Positions 55,955 to 64,000 of a DNA stretch of 64,000 bases are shown here, piece after piece; position 1 is the stretch's first letter, and each line of letters starts with the position of its first letter. The notes beneath the pieces were generated by a model. The model did not search any database. It was not told the origin of the DNA and was given only the letters and a program-made list of their open reading frames with translations. The translations under genes and the position numbers were made by a program. This DNA comes from Oceanobacillus iheyensis HTE831 (GTDB lineage: Bacteria > Bacillota > Bacilli > Bacillales > Amphibacillaceae), in assembly GCF_000011245.1 (NCBI RefSeq), contig NC_004193.1, positions 1,590,501 to 1,654,500 of the forward strand. Reading direction: 5' to 3'.

Positions 55955-56839
55955 ATGAATCGATTAATAGCAGTAATTGGTGGAGATGCAAGATATTTAG
56001 AGCTTATTAAGCAATTAAAAAATGTGCCAAATAATAAGCTTCTTTTATGTGGATTTGATAAATTAGAACAAGGATTTACGGGTTTAAATGAATTAGAATT
56101 AGATGAACTAGATCCTTCGACTTTAGACGTGGTTATATTGCCGATTACAGGTACAGATCAACACGGGAAAGTCGAAACGGTGTTTACGGATAAAGAAATT
56201 TCCTTAGGACCTGATTGGTTCCAACAATTGAAAAAATCATGTGTGGTGTTCACCGGAATAACGAATGATTATTTAACAGAACAAACGAAAAATGCAGGAG
56301 TAACATTAATTTCATTGTTAGAGCGTGATGATGTAGCTATTTATAACTCTATTCCAACTGCAGAAGGTGCCATCATGATGGCGTTTGAACAAACGGATCA
56401 AACGATACATTCATCACGGGTGATGGTGGTTGGCTTTGGAAGAGTAGGAAACACAGTAGCAAATAAATTTTCGGCATTAGGTGCAAAAGTGTCTGTATGT
56501 GCAAGAAGCATAAGAGATTTAGCGCGTATTACAGAAATGGGCTTACATGCAATTCCATTGAATAAAATGTCAGAGTATACGGCTGAGTGTGATATCTTGA
56601 TTAATACAATTCCTGCACTCGTTGTTACGAAGGAGTCTATTCAACACTTACCAACGAATGCAGTGATTATTGACCTAGCATCTAAGCCAGGAGGTACAGA
56701 CTTTACGTATGCAAAGAGAAGAGGTATTAATGCTATACTAGCGAGAAGCCTACCTGGGATAGTTGCCCCAAGAACGGCTGGGAAAATCTTAGCAGACGTA
56801 GTTAATCAAATATTGGATGAGGAGAGGAGCGAGTCATGA
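55955..56839 (+). CDS. dpaA: Dipicolinate synthase subunit A (SpoVFA)
   Basis: With DpaB makes dipicolinic acid from dihydrodipicolinate in the mother cell; the spore core fills with its calcium salt. I chose ATG 55955 (294 aa), 11 nt after GGAGGT; the frame also opens at 55928. The N-terminal part has AVIGGDARYLELIKQL, and the second Rossmann domain has VMVVGFGRVGNTVANKFSALGA and the LASKPGGTDF and PGIVAPRTAGKI segments. Its stop overlaps dpaB. Confidence 0.96.
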   Translation: MNRLIAVIGGDARYLELIKQLKNVPNNKLLLCGFDKLEQGFTGLNELELDELDPSTLDVVILPITGTDQHGKVETVFTDKEISLGPDWFQQLKKSCVVFTGITNDYLTEQTKNAGVTLISLLERDDVAIYNSIPTAEGAIMMAFEQTDQTIHSSRVMVVGFGRVGNTVANKFSALGAKVSVCARSIRDLARITEMGLHAIPLNKMSEYTAECDILINTIPALVVTKESIQHLPTNAVIIDLASKPGGTDFTYAKRRGINAILARSLPGIVAPRTAGKILADVVNQILDEERSES

Positions 56840-57426
56840 CACTTAATGGTAAGCGAATAGGATTTGGGTTAACTGGTTCTCATCATACATTTGAACACAT
56901 ATTTCCTAAAATTGAGGAGCTTATTTCACTGGGTGCTGAAGTAGTTGCTTTTGCTACAGAGACAGTACAATTTACAGATACGAAGCATGGAAAAGCAGCT
57001 GATCATATCGAGCGCTTAGAGGAAATTACAGGCCACCCAGTTATTCGTACCATTCCGGAAGCAGAACCTTTTGGTCCCAATCGTCCGTTGGATGTGATGA
57101 TTGTTGCTCCACTTACAGGTAATTCAATGAGTAAATTTGCACACGCCCATACAGATAATAGTGTATTAATGGCAGCGAAATCTACACTACGTAATAATCA
57201 GCCTGTCGTATTAGGTATGACAACAAATGATGCGTTAGGATTAAATGCTGCAAATTTAGCTACATTATTAAATAGCAAAAATATTTATTTCATTCCATTT
57301 GGGCAAGATAATCCTTTTAAAAAACCAAATTCACTATCTGCAAAATTAGATTTTCTAATCCCAGCAGTAGAAGAAGCATTACAAGGGAAACAACTTCAGC
57401 CGATAATTGTACCTTATCAAGAGTAA
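56836..57426 (+). CDS. dpaB: Dipicolinate synthase subunit B (SpoVFB)
   Basis: Flavoprotein-like partner of DpaA. It has 196 aa. It shows the UbiX/Dfp-type start GKRIGFGLTGSHHTFEHIFP, the VDVMIVAPLTGNSMSKFAHA segment (here LDVMIVAPLTGNSMSKFAHA) and a LGLNAANLATLLNSKNIYFIPFGQD end. AGGAGCGAGTC precedes the ATG, which overlaps the dpaA stop. The substrate comes from the lysine pathway, encoded in part by asd and dapG next door. Confidence 0.96.
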   Translation: MTLNGKRIGFGLTGSHHTFEHIFPKIEELISLGAEVVAFATETVQFTDTKHGKAADHIERLEEITGHPVIRTIPEAEPFGPNRPLDVMIVAPLTGNSMSKFAHAHTDNSVLMAAKSTLRNNQPVVLGMTTNDALGLNAANLATLLNSKNIYFIPFGQDNPFKKPNSLSAKLDFLIPAVEEALQGKQLQPIIVPYQE

Positions 57427-57484
57427 AGTATGTTAGAATAGTTTACTAGAGAACAGAATTAGAATGTGGAAGGGAGTCATTTTA

Positions 57485-58537
57485 ATGACACAGGAAACAA
57501 AGTATAACGTGGCAGTAGTTGGCGCGACAGGCGCTGTAGGACAAAAAATCATCGAACTATTACAAGGCAAATCATTCCCAATTAACAATTTAAAATTACT
57601 CTCGTCAAAACGTTCAGCTGGTTCTGCTGTTACAGTGAATGGCAAAGAAATTATTGTAGAAGAAGCTACACCCGAATCTTTTGAAGGAGTAGATATTGCT
57701 CTATTTTCTGCTGGTGGATCTGTCTCGAAGCAACTTGCTCCTGAAGCAGTAAAAAGGGGTGCGGTAGTTGTAGATAATACAAGTGCTTACCGTATGGATC
57801 CAGATGTACCTTTAGTTGTTCCGGAAGTAAATCCGGAAGATTTAAAAAATCATCAAGGAATTATCGCAAATCCTAACTGCTCTACGATTCAAATGGTAGC
57901 TGCATTACAACCTATCAAAGAAAAGTATGGCTTAAATAAAGTTATTGTTTCTACCTATCAGGCAGTGTCTGGTGCAGGAAATGAAGCAATTGATGAATTA
58001 AAGACACAATCACAGCAACAACTTAATGGCGAAGCATTAGAAGCAAATTTACTCCCTGTTAAAGGTGATGAAAAACATTATCCGATTGCTTTTAATGCTT
58101 TACCACAAATTGATGTTTTCCAAGAAAATGGGTATACATTTGAAGAAATGAAAATGATTAATGAAACGAAGAAAATCTTACATGATGATGCATTACATGT
58201 AGCAGCAACGTGTGTACGTCTTCCATTTGTTACTTCACATGCAGAGAGTGTGTATGTAGAATTAGAAGAAGCTGGTGTACAAGTAAAAGATATTTGGAAT
58301 TTACTAGAATCCGCAGATGGAATTATCTTAGAAGATGATCCAACCAATCAGACATACCCTACTCCGCTATCAGCTGAAGGGAAAGAAGAGGTCTTTGTTG
58401 GTCGTGTGCGTAAAGATTTAGATGAGGATAAAGGATTCCATCTCTGGGTAGTATCTGATAACCTATTAAAAGGGGCAGCTTGGAATACAGTCCAAATTGC
58501 ACAAACTTTAATTGAGAAAGATTGGTTAAAAAAATAA
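57485..58537 (+). CDS. asd: Aspartate-semialdehyde dehydrogenase
   Basis: Reduces aspartyl phosphate to aspartate semialdehyde, the branch point to lysine, threonine, methionine and dipicolinate. The 350 aa run from ATG 57485 after GAAGGGAG. The NADP-binding start is VAVVGATGAVGQKII, the catalytic C132 is in NPNCSTIQMV, and the substrate-binding segment is RLPFVTSHAESVYVE. It lies 58 nt after dpaB as in the B. subtilis spoVF-asd-dapG order. Confidence 0.97.
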   Translation: MTQETKYNVAVVGATGAVGQKIIELLQGKSFPINNLKLLSSKRSAGSAVTVNGKEIIVEEATPESFEGVDIALFSAGGSVSKQLAPEAVKRGAVVVDNTSAYRMDPDVPLVVPEVNPEDLKNHQGIIANPNCSTIQMVAALQPIKEKYGLNKVIVSTYQAVSGAGNEAIDELKTQSQQQLNGEALEANLLPVKGDEKHYPIAFNALPQIDVFQENGYTFEEMKMINETKKILHDDALHVAATCVRLPFVTSHAESVYVELEEAGVQVKDIWNLLESADGIILEDDPTNQTYPTPLSAEGKEEVFVGRVRKDLDEDKGFHLWVVSDNLLKGAAWNTVQIAQTLIEKDWLKK

Positions 58538-58599
58538 CCCAATACAAAAATACAATCATCCAATAGTCAAACTTGGATAGCTTATAGAGGTGTTTTAAA

Positions 58600-59835
58600 G
58601 TGCAAGTGATGGTCCAAAAATTTGGAGGAACTTCGGTGCAATCCTCAGAAAATAGAGAGCATGTCATTCGTCATATTCGTGAGGCATTAGTTCAAGAATA
58701 TAAACTAGTTGTTGTAGTATCTGCTTTAGGTAGAAAACCAGATCCTTATGCGACGGATAGCTTACTTGGACTTGTAGACTTCCCAACGAATACGAATTCA
58801 TCACGTGAACTTGACTTGCTTATGTCTTGTGGAGAGGTGATTTCTTCTGTCGTTTTATCGAATGAACTTCAAAAAAATCATATTTCTGCGGTTGCTTTAA
58901 CTGGAGCACAGGCAGGCTTTGTTACGAATGAAGATTTCAATCGAGCAAAAATAAAAGAAGTGAATCCTACTAGAATCTTAAAAGAATTGGAAACACATGA
59001 TGTTGTAGTCGTAGCCGGGTTCCAAGGGCAAAGTGAGTCTGGTGAAATAACAACGATAGGACGCGGAGGTAGTGACACATCTGCTGCAGCTCTGGGTGTT
59101 GCTTTATCTGCAGAAAGAATTGAAATTTTTACAGATGTGGAAGGTATTATGACAGCTGATCCGCGTGTTGTAAAAAATGCTAGACCACTCGATGTTGTAA
59201 CGTATACAGAGATATGTAACTTGGCCTATCAAGGAGCAAAAGTAATTCATCCACGAGCGGTAGAGATTGCGATGCAAGGTAAAATACCGATGCGTATTCG
59301 GTCAACTTATTCCGAACAGTTAGGTACATTAGTTACTTCATCTCGAGTACATGAACTTGGAATGGATATACCTGATCGAATGATAACTGGTATTGCACAT
59401 ATCTCTCCAGTAACGCAAATTAAAGTTCAGACAAAAGAATCAGCTTATCGTGTTCAATCAGAAGTATTTAAAGCGATGGCTGAAGCAGGTATATCGGTAG
59501 ATTTTATTAATATATCTCCGACCGGTGTTGTCTATACAGTTCCAGATACTTTAACAACTAAAGCAATAGAGATATTAGAAATGTTAGGATTTCATCCTGA
59601 GGTAACCAAAGGATGTGCCAAAGTATCTGCAGTAGGAGCTGGAATGAGTGGTGTTCCAGGTGTTGCATCTAAAATCGTGCAGGCATTAACCGATTCTGGT
59701 GTGCAAATTCTGCAGTCTGCAGATAGTCATACCACGATTTGGGTATTAGTGCATAATGATGATTTAATTACTGCAGTGAATGCATTGCATGATGTTTTTG
59801 GACTTAGTATTACCGAGGAACTACTGGAAAGTTAA
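58600..59835 (+). CDS. dapG: Aspartokinase I (diaminopimelate-sensitive type)
   Basis: Phosphorylates aspartate. It has 411 aa. Start GTG 58600, 7 nt after GAGGTG. The kinase core is VQKFGGTSVQSSENR, then VAGFQGQSESGEITTIGRGGSDTSAAALGVAL and FTDVEGIMTADPRVV. Two ACT domains (about 260-400) follow and bind regulatory amino acids; in B. subtilis DapG responds to meso-diaminopimelate. dapA, which follows in B. subtilis, is not here. Confidence 0.96.
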   Translation: MQVMVQKFGGTSVQSSENREHVIRHIREALVQEYKLVVVVSALGRKPDPYATDSLLGLVDFPTNTNSSRELDLLMSCGEVISSVVLSNELQKNHISAVALTGAQAGFVTNEDFNRAKIKEVNPTRILKELETHDVVVVAGFQGQSESGEITTIGRGGSDTSAAALGVALSAERIEIFTDVEGIMTADPRVVKNARPLDVVTYTEICNLAYQGAKVIHPRAVEIAMQGKIPMRIRSTYSEQLGTLVTSSRVHELGMDIPDRMITGIAHISPVTQIKVQTKESAYRVQSEVFKAMAEAGISVDFINISPTGVVYTVPDTLTTKAIEILEMLGFHPEVTKGCAKVSAVGAGMSGVPGVASKIVQALTDSGVQILQSADSHTTIWVLVHNDDLITAVNALHDVFGLSITEELLES

Positions 59836-59854
59836 GTGAATAAAACGAAGCAAA

Positions 59855-59904
59855 TAACAGCTGGGCGATAGTCAGAAAATATCTGGATCGTTCAGCTGTT
59901 TTTA
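59855..59904 (+). terminator. Rho-independent terminator after dapG
   Basis: AACAGCTG-GG-CGAT (59856-59869) pairs with ATCG-TT-CAGCTGTT (59887-59900), with a small internal loop and a T-run. Confidence 0.78.
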
Positions 59905-59970
59905 AATATTGACGATTTAATACCGTTCGGAATATAGTAACAACTGACATCTGGCTTTGATTGAAATGAA

Positions 59971-60071
59971 AGACGGCGACTCCTGCAGGAAAAGCACGAG
60001 CTGAAGATCCACTTGAAAAGCGTTCTTCTTTTCAAGTTAGCTGAAGCTCTGCCTGCGGAAAGCGGCCGTCT
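59971..60071. repeat. Dispersed palindromic repeat with CTCCTGCAGG core
   Basis: AGACGGC (59971-59977) is inverted at 60065-60071 as GCCGTCT. CCTGCAGG near 59982 is matched by CCTGCGG near 60052. ACTTGAAAAG (60011-60020) and CTTTTCAAGT (60028-60037) form a perfect 10-bp central stem. The element is GC-richer than its surroundings. From memory, GCGACTCCTGCGGGAAAAGC...CGGAAAGCG sequences are frequent intergenic repeats in Bacillaceae. No copy search was possible. Confidence 0.6.
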
Positions 60072-60129
60072 GTAATGTAAATCAAAATAGCTGACATTCG
60101 ATTTATACACGAAATGCCTCACTTATAAA

Positions 60130-60309
60130 ATGGATCAAATAAACGCAAGTAGAAGAGATCTTACTCATGATTGGGAAATTCCAAAGCCAATCGGTGAAGT
60201 GATCTTTTCGAATGAAAAATACAAACGAAGCTTTCATTTATATAAAAATGGGGAAGTATCAGTGGAAACATATTTTATATACACCGAATTTGAGTTCGAA
60301 AAGGATTAA
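60130..60309 (+). CDS. Tiny open frame, 59 aa, uncertain
   Basis: An ATG-to-TAA frame of 59 codons in the dapG-tepA gap. The protein has plausible amino-acid use (ends ETYFIYTEFEFEKD; DWEIPKPIGEVIFSNEKYK inside), but there is no Shine-Dalgarno and the frame is blocked upstream at 60088. It may be a remnant of a larger gene or a chance frame. No relation to dapA or rnjB was recognised. Confidence 0.25.
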   Translation: MDQINASRRDLTHDWEIPKPIGEVIFSNEKYKRSFHLYKNGEVSVETYFIYTEFEFEKD

Positions 60310-60436
60310 AACATGTTAAACTTTATTCGAATCAAATGAAATTTCGTCTTTATATTCATAAGTAAAATTACATGAAGTATGTTTTACATGTTTGTGCTCA
60401 TACTAAGAATAAGTAGTAGGAAAGGGGATTTTTAGT

Positions 60437-61171
60437 ATGAGTTTTCAAATGAACGATGATGATAACAAACCAGAAAAGGAACAAGGTAATAATTCTTCTT
60501 CGTTGGTAGAAAAAATCCAACAATTAGGACAATCAAATGTTCCACAAGCTCCGGATTCGAATATTCATGTTTTATCTATTATTGGTCAAGTAGAAGGACA
60601 TGTGCAGCTCCCACCTCAAAATAAAACAACAAAATATGAACATCTATTACCACAATTAATTGCAATTGAGCAAAACCCTAAAATAGAAGGGCTAGTTATA
60701 TTGCTAAATACAGTTGGCGGTGATGTTGAGGCTGGCTTGGCACTTGCTGAAATGATATCTTCCTTATCTAAACCTACAGTGTCTATTGTACTTGGTGGTG
60801 GCCATTCTATCGGTGTTCCTATAGCGGTTGCTACTGATCATTCGTTTATCGTTCCAACAGCAACGATGACCATTCACCCTATACGTTTAACGGGTCTAGT
60901 GATTGGAGTACCACAGACATTTGAATACTTAGATAAAATGCAAGAAAGAGTGATTGACTTCGTCGTGCATCATTCTAATATAAAAGAAGAAAAATTTAAG
61001 GAACTAATGTTTGCGCAGGGTAATTTGACACGTGACATTGGTACTAATGTAGTTGGTGCGGATGCAGTAGAATTCGGTTTAATCAATGATGTCGGTGGCG
61101 TTAAGGAAGCAATGATTAAGTTAAATGAGTTCATTGGTCCGAAACAAAAACCCGGAGATGATAAATCATGA
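60437..61171 (+). CDS. tepA: ClpP-like protease TepA (YmfB)
   Basis: ClpP/crotonase-fold serine peptidase of 244 aa. In B. subtilis it has been called translocation-enhancing protein and linked to spore protein breakdown and secretion. The nucleophile region is GGGHSIGVP with S124. [21 protein letters not shown] and [14 protein letters not shown] follow the ClpP pattern. The charged N-terminus (about 1-45) lacks a signal peptide. GAAAGGGGA precedes the ATG. The stop overlaps ylzJ. Confidence 0.93.
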   Translation: MSFQMNDDDNKPEKEQGNNSSSLVEKIQQLGQSNVPQAPDSNIHVLSIIGQVEGHVQLPPQNKTTKYEHLLPQLIAIEQNPKIEGLVILLNTVGGDVEAGLALAEMISSLSKPTVSIVLGGGHSIGVPIAVATDHSFIVPTATMTIHPIRLTGLVIGVPQTFEYLDKMQERVIDFVVHHSNIKEEKFKELMFAQGNLTRDIGTNVVGADAVEFGLINDVGGVKEAMIKLNEFIGPKQKPGDDKS

Positions 61172-61374
61172 TCTTGTACACTCCATTAAGTTATCATGAT
61201 GTATTTCCAGCAGATCCAAGTTCCTATCAAAATGTAGACGCTATACTATATCAAGGAAAGACTGTTTATGCTACGCGTCAAGAAAACGGTAAGTATCAAA
61301 TAGACCAATTATTATCGTCAGACCCAAATGATTACCTAAATGATGATTTTTTACCTGGAAGAATTATTAGCTGA
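61168..61374 (+). CDS. ylzJ: YlzJ-like protein
   Basis: Protein of 68 aa of unknown function, conserved between tepA and spoIIIE in Bacilli. Visible parts: [15 protein letters not shown], then [21 protein letters not shown] and [10 protein letters not shown]. There is no membrane segment. Its ATG overlaps the tepA stop, so it is probably translated with TepA. Confidence 0.85.
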   Translation: MILYTPLSYHDVFPADPSSYQNVDAILYQGKTVYATRQENGKYQIDQLLSSDPNDYLNDDFLPGRIIS

Positions 61375-61395
61375 TACCGATTTTTCCCAAATCTA

Positions 61396-61404
61396 TGCTA
61401 TAAT
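61396..61404 (+). promoter_or_regulatory. Extended minus-10 promoter before spoIIIE/ftsK
   Basis: TGCTATAAT at 61396-61404 is a perfect extended minus-10 (TGnTATAAT); no convincing minus-35 (ACCGAT at 61376-61381). Start expected near 61411. Confidence 0.5.
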
Positions 61405-61414
61405 GGAAGTAGAA

Positions 61415-61446
61415 AAACCCTTGCCGCTTTTGTGGGGCAAGGGTTT
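61415..61446 (+). promoter_or_regulatory. Leader hairpin before spoIIIE/ftsK
   Basis: AAACCCTTGCC (61415-61425) and GGCAAGGGTTT (61436-61446) form an 11-bp perfect stem with a 10-nt loop. Only three T lie at its 3' side and they are within the stem, so it is a poor terminator. It begins within a few nt of the predicted transcription start. Confidence 0.6.
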
Positions 61447-61482
61447 GCTATTCGCAAAAGTAATGGATGTTGGGGTGAGAAA

Positions 61483-63831
61483 ATGGCCGCGAAAAAGAGA
61501 AAGAAAAAAAGAAAAAATTCAAAGCAAGTAAAACGATTAAAAATAGAGTTAGTTGGCCTACTTCTTATATTTCTTGCTATATTTGGTAGCGGAGCAGCAG
61601 CGCTAAGTGATGGTGCTATACCAGGATGGTTGGAGAATTTATTTCAATTCTTCTTCGGTATATGGTATTTTATTGCATCTGTATTTCTGCTTGTAACTGG
61701 ATTTTACTTATTAGTAAAACGAAAATTACCAGATTTTCTACACCGAAGAATGATTGGATTTTACATTCTATTAGCGGGTGTACTGATGTTGACGCATATA
61801 CAAGTATTGGAGAGTTTACTAGTAACAACAGAAAATACGTCCATTATCGGGATGAGCTGGACGCTATTTTTTGATTATGTAAATGGAACTGGTACTTTAG
61901 TACAAACTGGTGGAGGAATGATTGGGGCAATCCTTTTTACTTTTTCACACTATATGTTCTCCATTACAGGATCTAAAATTGTTGTTGTATTTTGTTTATT
62001 AATTGGTGCTATTTTCCTTACTAATTTATCTATTGGAGAAGTCGCTTCTAAGCTATTTGCGAGGGTAAAAGCTGTTAGCAATATAGCTATAGAAAAATGG
62101 ACCCAATATCAAACCGAAAGAAGAGAAAGAAAACAACAAGCATATATGGATGATGAAAGCAGACAAGCTGTAAATGAATCAGAAGATAATATGGTGACAG
62201 AGATTGAAGTGTCAGAAAGAGAAGAGCCATTTATCAATGATTTTACAGATGTGGCTTATCAAAATAATGCAACACAAGCAACAGAGAATAAATCACCAGC
62301 TAAACAAGCGCAAAGTATAAAAAGTGATCAAGAAGGGCAATCTGATCACTCAGCTGAGGATAGTAAAGATGAAGCAATGCCAATGACAGCAAGGGAGAAT
62401 CATGATTATGAACTTCCTATGCCAGATTTATTAGCAGATCCATCTTATAACTCACAACAGCAAGAAAAATCGCAAATCCAAGCTACAGTACGTAAATTGG
62501 AAAAAACATTTACAAGTTTTGGTGTAAAGGCAAAAATAACGAAGGTGCATGTTGGCCCAGCTGTTACGAAATATGAGGTATATCCTGAAGCAGGGGTGAA
62601 AGTTAGTAAGATTGTTAATCTTCATGATGATATAGCACTTGCCTTAGCTGCAAAAGATATACGTATTGAAGCACCAATTCCAGGGAAATCTGCAGTTGGA
62701 ATAGAAGTTCCAAATAAAGAAATCGCGATGGTTTCTTTACGTGAAGTGTTAGATAAAACATGGTCTAATAAAACTTCTAAACTCCTTTATGCACTTGGTA
62801 GAGACATATCTGGTGAAGCTGTTGTTGGTGAATTGAATAAAATGCCACACCTCTTAATTGCTGGTGCAACAGGAAGCGGGAAAAGTGTGTGTGTAAATGG
62901 GATAATTACAAGTATTTTAATGCGTGCAAAACCTCATGAAGTTAAAATGATGATGATTGATCCTAAAAAAGTAGAACTAAATGTTTATAATGGTATTCCA
63001 CACTTGTTAGCACCAGTTGTAACTGATCCTAAGAAAGCATCAAGAGCATTAAAAAAAGTTGTTGCTGAAATGGAAAGACGATACGACTTATTCTCTGAAA
63101 CGGGAACAAGAAATATTGAAGGATATAATGAATATATTCGAAAGCAAAATCTAGCATCTGAAGATCAGCAGCCACACTTACCTTATATTGTTGTTCTTGT
63201 GGATGAGTTGGCAGATTTAATGATGGTAGCGTCAAATGATGTGGAAGATTCTATTACGAGATTGGCGCAAATGGCTCGTGCAGCAGGAATTCACTTAATT
63301 ATTGCTACACAACGTCCATCGGTAGATGTTATCACTGGTGTCATTAAAGCAAACATACCGTCACGCATTGCATTTAGTGTATCCTCTGCGACAGATTCAC
63401 GCACGATCCTTGATTCTGGAGGAGCTGAAAAATTATTAGGTAGAGGCGATATGTTATTTATGCCCGTAGGCTCTTCGAAACCAACACGTGTTCAAGGTGC
63501 GTTTTTATCTGATGAAGAGGTAGAACGTATTGTAGACCATTGTGTAGAACAACAAAAAGCAACTTATCAAGAAGAAATGATTCCCGAAGAAACAAATGAA
63601 GTGGTAGAAGATGTAGATGATGATCTTTTTGAGGATGCGGTTCAACTTATTTCAGAAATGCAAAGTGCAAGTGTCTCGATGTTACAGCGTCGATTCCGGA
63701 TTGGATATACTAGAGCTGCGAGACTGATTGATGCAATGGAAGATCGAGGAATAGTAGGTCCATATGAAGGGAGTAAACCAAGGTCCGTCTTGGTGCCAAA
63801 ACCTACAGAAGAACAAACAACCTCTTCGTAA
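61483..63831 (+). CDS. spoIIIE: DNA translocase SpoIIIE/FtsK
   Basis: Septal ATPase that pumps the chromosome into the forespore; the place after ylzJ is that of B. subtilis spoIIIE. I chose ATG 61483 (782 aa), with GGGGTGAG upstream; the frame opens earlier at 61432. A basic N-terminus precedes four membrane helices (about 20-185). An acidic, variable linker (about 215-325) follows. The motor comprises an alpha domain ([20 protein letters not shown]), a beta domain with Walker [10 protein letters not shown] near 461-469 and [12 protein letters not shown], and the C-terminal gamma winged helix ([24 protein letters not shown]) that reads polar sequences. Confidence 0.96.
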   Translation: MAAKKRKKKRKNSKQVKRLKIELVGLLLIFLAIFGSGAAALSDGAIPGWLENLFQFFFGIWYFIASVFLLVTGFYLLVKRKLPDFLHRRMIGFYILLAGVLMLTHIQVLESLLVTTENTSIIGMSWTLFFDYVNGTGTLVQTGGGMIGAILFTFSHYMFSITGSKIVVVFCLLIGAIFLTNLSIGEVASKLFARVKAVSNIAIEKWTQYQTERRERKQQAYMDDESRQAVNESEDNMVTEIEVSEREEPFINDFTDVAYQNNATQATENKSPAKQAQSIKSDQEGQSDHSAEDSKDEAMPMTARENHDYELPMPDLLADPSYNSQQQEKSQIQATVRKLEKTFTSFGVKAKITKVHVGPAVTKYEVYPEAGVKVSKIVNLHDDIALALAAKDIRIEAPIPGKSAVGIEVPNKEIAMVSLREVLDKTWSNKTSKLLYALGRDISGEAVVGELNKMPHLLIAGATGSGKSVCVNGIITSILMRAKPHEVKMMMIDPKKVELNVYNGIPHLLAPVVTDPKKASRALKKVVAEMERRYDLFSETGTRNIEGYNEYIRKQNLASEDQQPHLPYIVVLVDELADLMMVASNDVEDSITRLAQMARAAGIHLIIATQRPSVDVITGVIKANIPSRIAFSVSSATDSRTILDSGGAEKLLGRGDMLFMPVGSSKPTRVQGAFLSDEEVERIVDHCVEQQKATYQEEMIPEETNEVVEDVDDDLFEDAVQLISEMQSASVSMLQRRFRIGYTRAARLIDAMEDRGIVGPYEGSKPRSVLVPKPTEEQTTSS

Positions 63832-63839
63832 AAGCTTTA

Positions 63840-63886
63840 ATATAATCCTTATTCTAGTAATCTCATGAATAAGGATTATATTTTTG
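63840..63886 (+). terminator. Rho-independent terminator after spoIIIE
   Basis: TATAATCCTTATTC (63841-63854) and GAATAAGGATTATA (63867-63880) form a perfect 14-bp stem with a 12-nt loop and a T-run. Confidence 0.88.
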
Positions 63887-63944
63887 ATTGCGAAAATAAC
63901 TGACAATGAATTTGCTTTGTCGAGGAAAAAGTGATCAAGAAATA

Positions 63945-63973
63945 TTGCGTATTTTGGTCAATTATCATATAAA
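63945..63973 (+). promoter_or_regulatory. Sigma-A-like promoter for the next gene
   Basis: TTGCGT at 63945-63950, 17-nt spacer, TATAAA at 63968-63973. The gene it serves lies beyond the window. Confidence 0.45.
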
Positions 63974-64000
63974 GTAGAATGAACAAACCCATTGGATGAA

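Larger units (their letters stand above)
59836..60436. other. dapG-tepA intergenic region
   Basis: This 601-nt gap holds the dapG terminator, a 101-bp palindromic repeat and one tiny open frame (60130-60309). An inverted pair ACATGTTAAAC (60311-60321) and GTTTTACATGT (60381-60391) flanks the region before tepA and could be a regulator site. No trace of dapA or rnjB coding sequence was recognised. No convincing promoter for tepA was found. Confidence 0.7.

Noticed and set aside
1-64000. CRISPR arrays, tRNA or rRNA genes, toxin-antitoxin or restriction systems
   Set aside because: No regularly spaced direct repeats, no cloverleaf or rRNA sequence and no such proteins were seen; apart from the gaps noted, the window is tightly packed core genes.

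Overview
The window is a low-GC Firmicute chromosome segment from an endospore-forming, flagellated member of the Bacillaceae. Protein sequences and gene order follow Bacillus subtilis closely, and the AT-rich codon use and the dispersed repeats fit an Oceanobacillus-like genome. The genus is an impression from sequence likeness, not a tested assignment. Nearly every confident gene is on the + strand, and the region is core chromosome rather than an island: no transposase, integrase of mobile type, prophage, tRNA, rRNA or CRISPR array was seen.

Layout. (1) 1-326: 3' end of topA. (2) 327-1247: a structured dispersed repeat, a small unknown gene and two promoters. (3) 1248-4943: xerC-hslV-hslU-codY. 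(4) 5378-31889: one long flagellar/chemotaxis run, flgB-flgC-fliE-fliF-fliG-fliH-fliI-fliJ-motE-like-fliK-flgD-(TIGR02530-type gene)-flgE-swrD-fliL-fliM-fliY-cheY-fliO-fliP-fliQ-fliR-flhB-flhA-flhF-flhG-cheB-cheW-cheC-cheD-sigD-fapA-unknown-swrB. It builds the basal body, export gate, switch and hook and encodes the sigma factor for late genes. (5) 32071-38529: rpsB, tsf, pyrH, frr, uppS, cdsA, rseP. (6) polC. (7) 43402-48312: rimP-nusA-rnpM-rplGA-infB-ylxP-rbfA, preceded by a promoter and two tandem hairpins. (8) truB, ribF, rpsO, pnp, ylxY, mlpA, ymxH. (9) dpaA-dpaB (spore dipicolinate synthase, with a consensus-perfect sigma-K promoter), asd, dapG. (10) tepA, ylzJ and the DNA translocase spoIIIE/ftsK, then a terminator and a promoter for the next gene beyond the window.

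Against the B. subtilis order several genes are missing from their usual places: trmFO (after topA), cheA (between cheB and cheW), dxr (after cdsA), proS (before polC), dapA and rnjB (after dapG). Three of these gaps (trmFO, proS, dapA/rnjB) carry inverted-repeat elements of about 100-220 bp, whereas the cheA and dxr gaps are clean.

The most unusual signal is between flgE and swrD. The only Shine-Dalgarno-like sequence for swrD lies 41 nt upstream of the ATG, and a perfect 11-bp hairpin sits exactly between the two. Folding would bring the Shine-Dalgarno to about 11 nt from the start codon. Other regulatory candidates are the two hairpins between the rimP-nusA promoter and rimP (a probable attenuator), a structured uppS leader, and a CodY-box-like sequence between codY and the flagellar operon.
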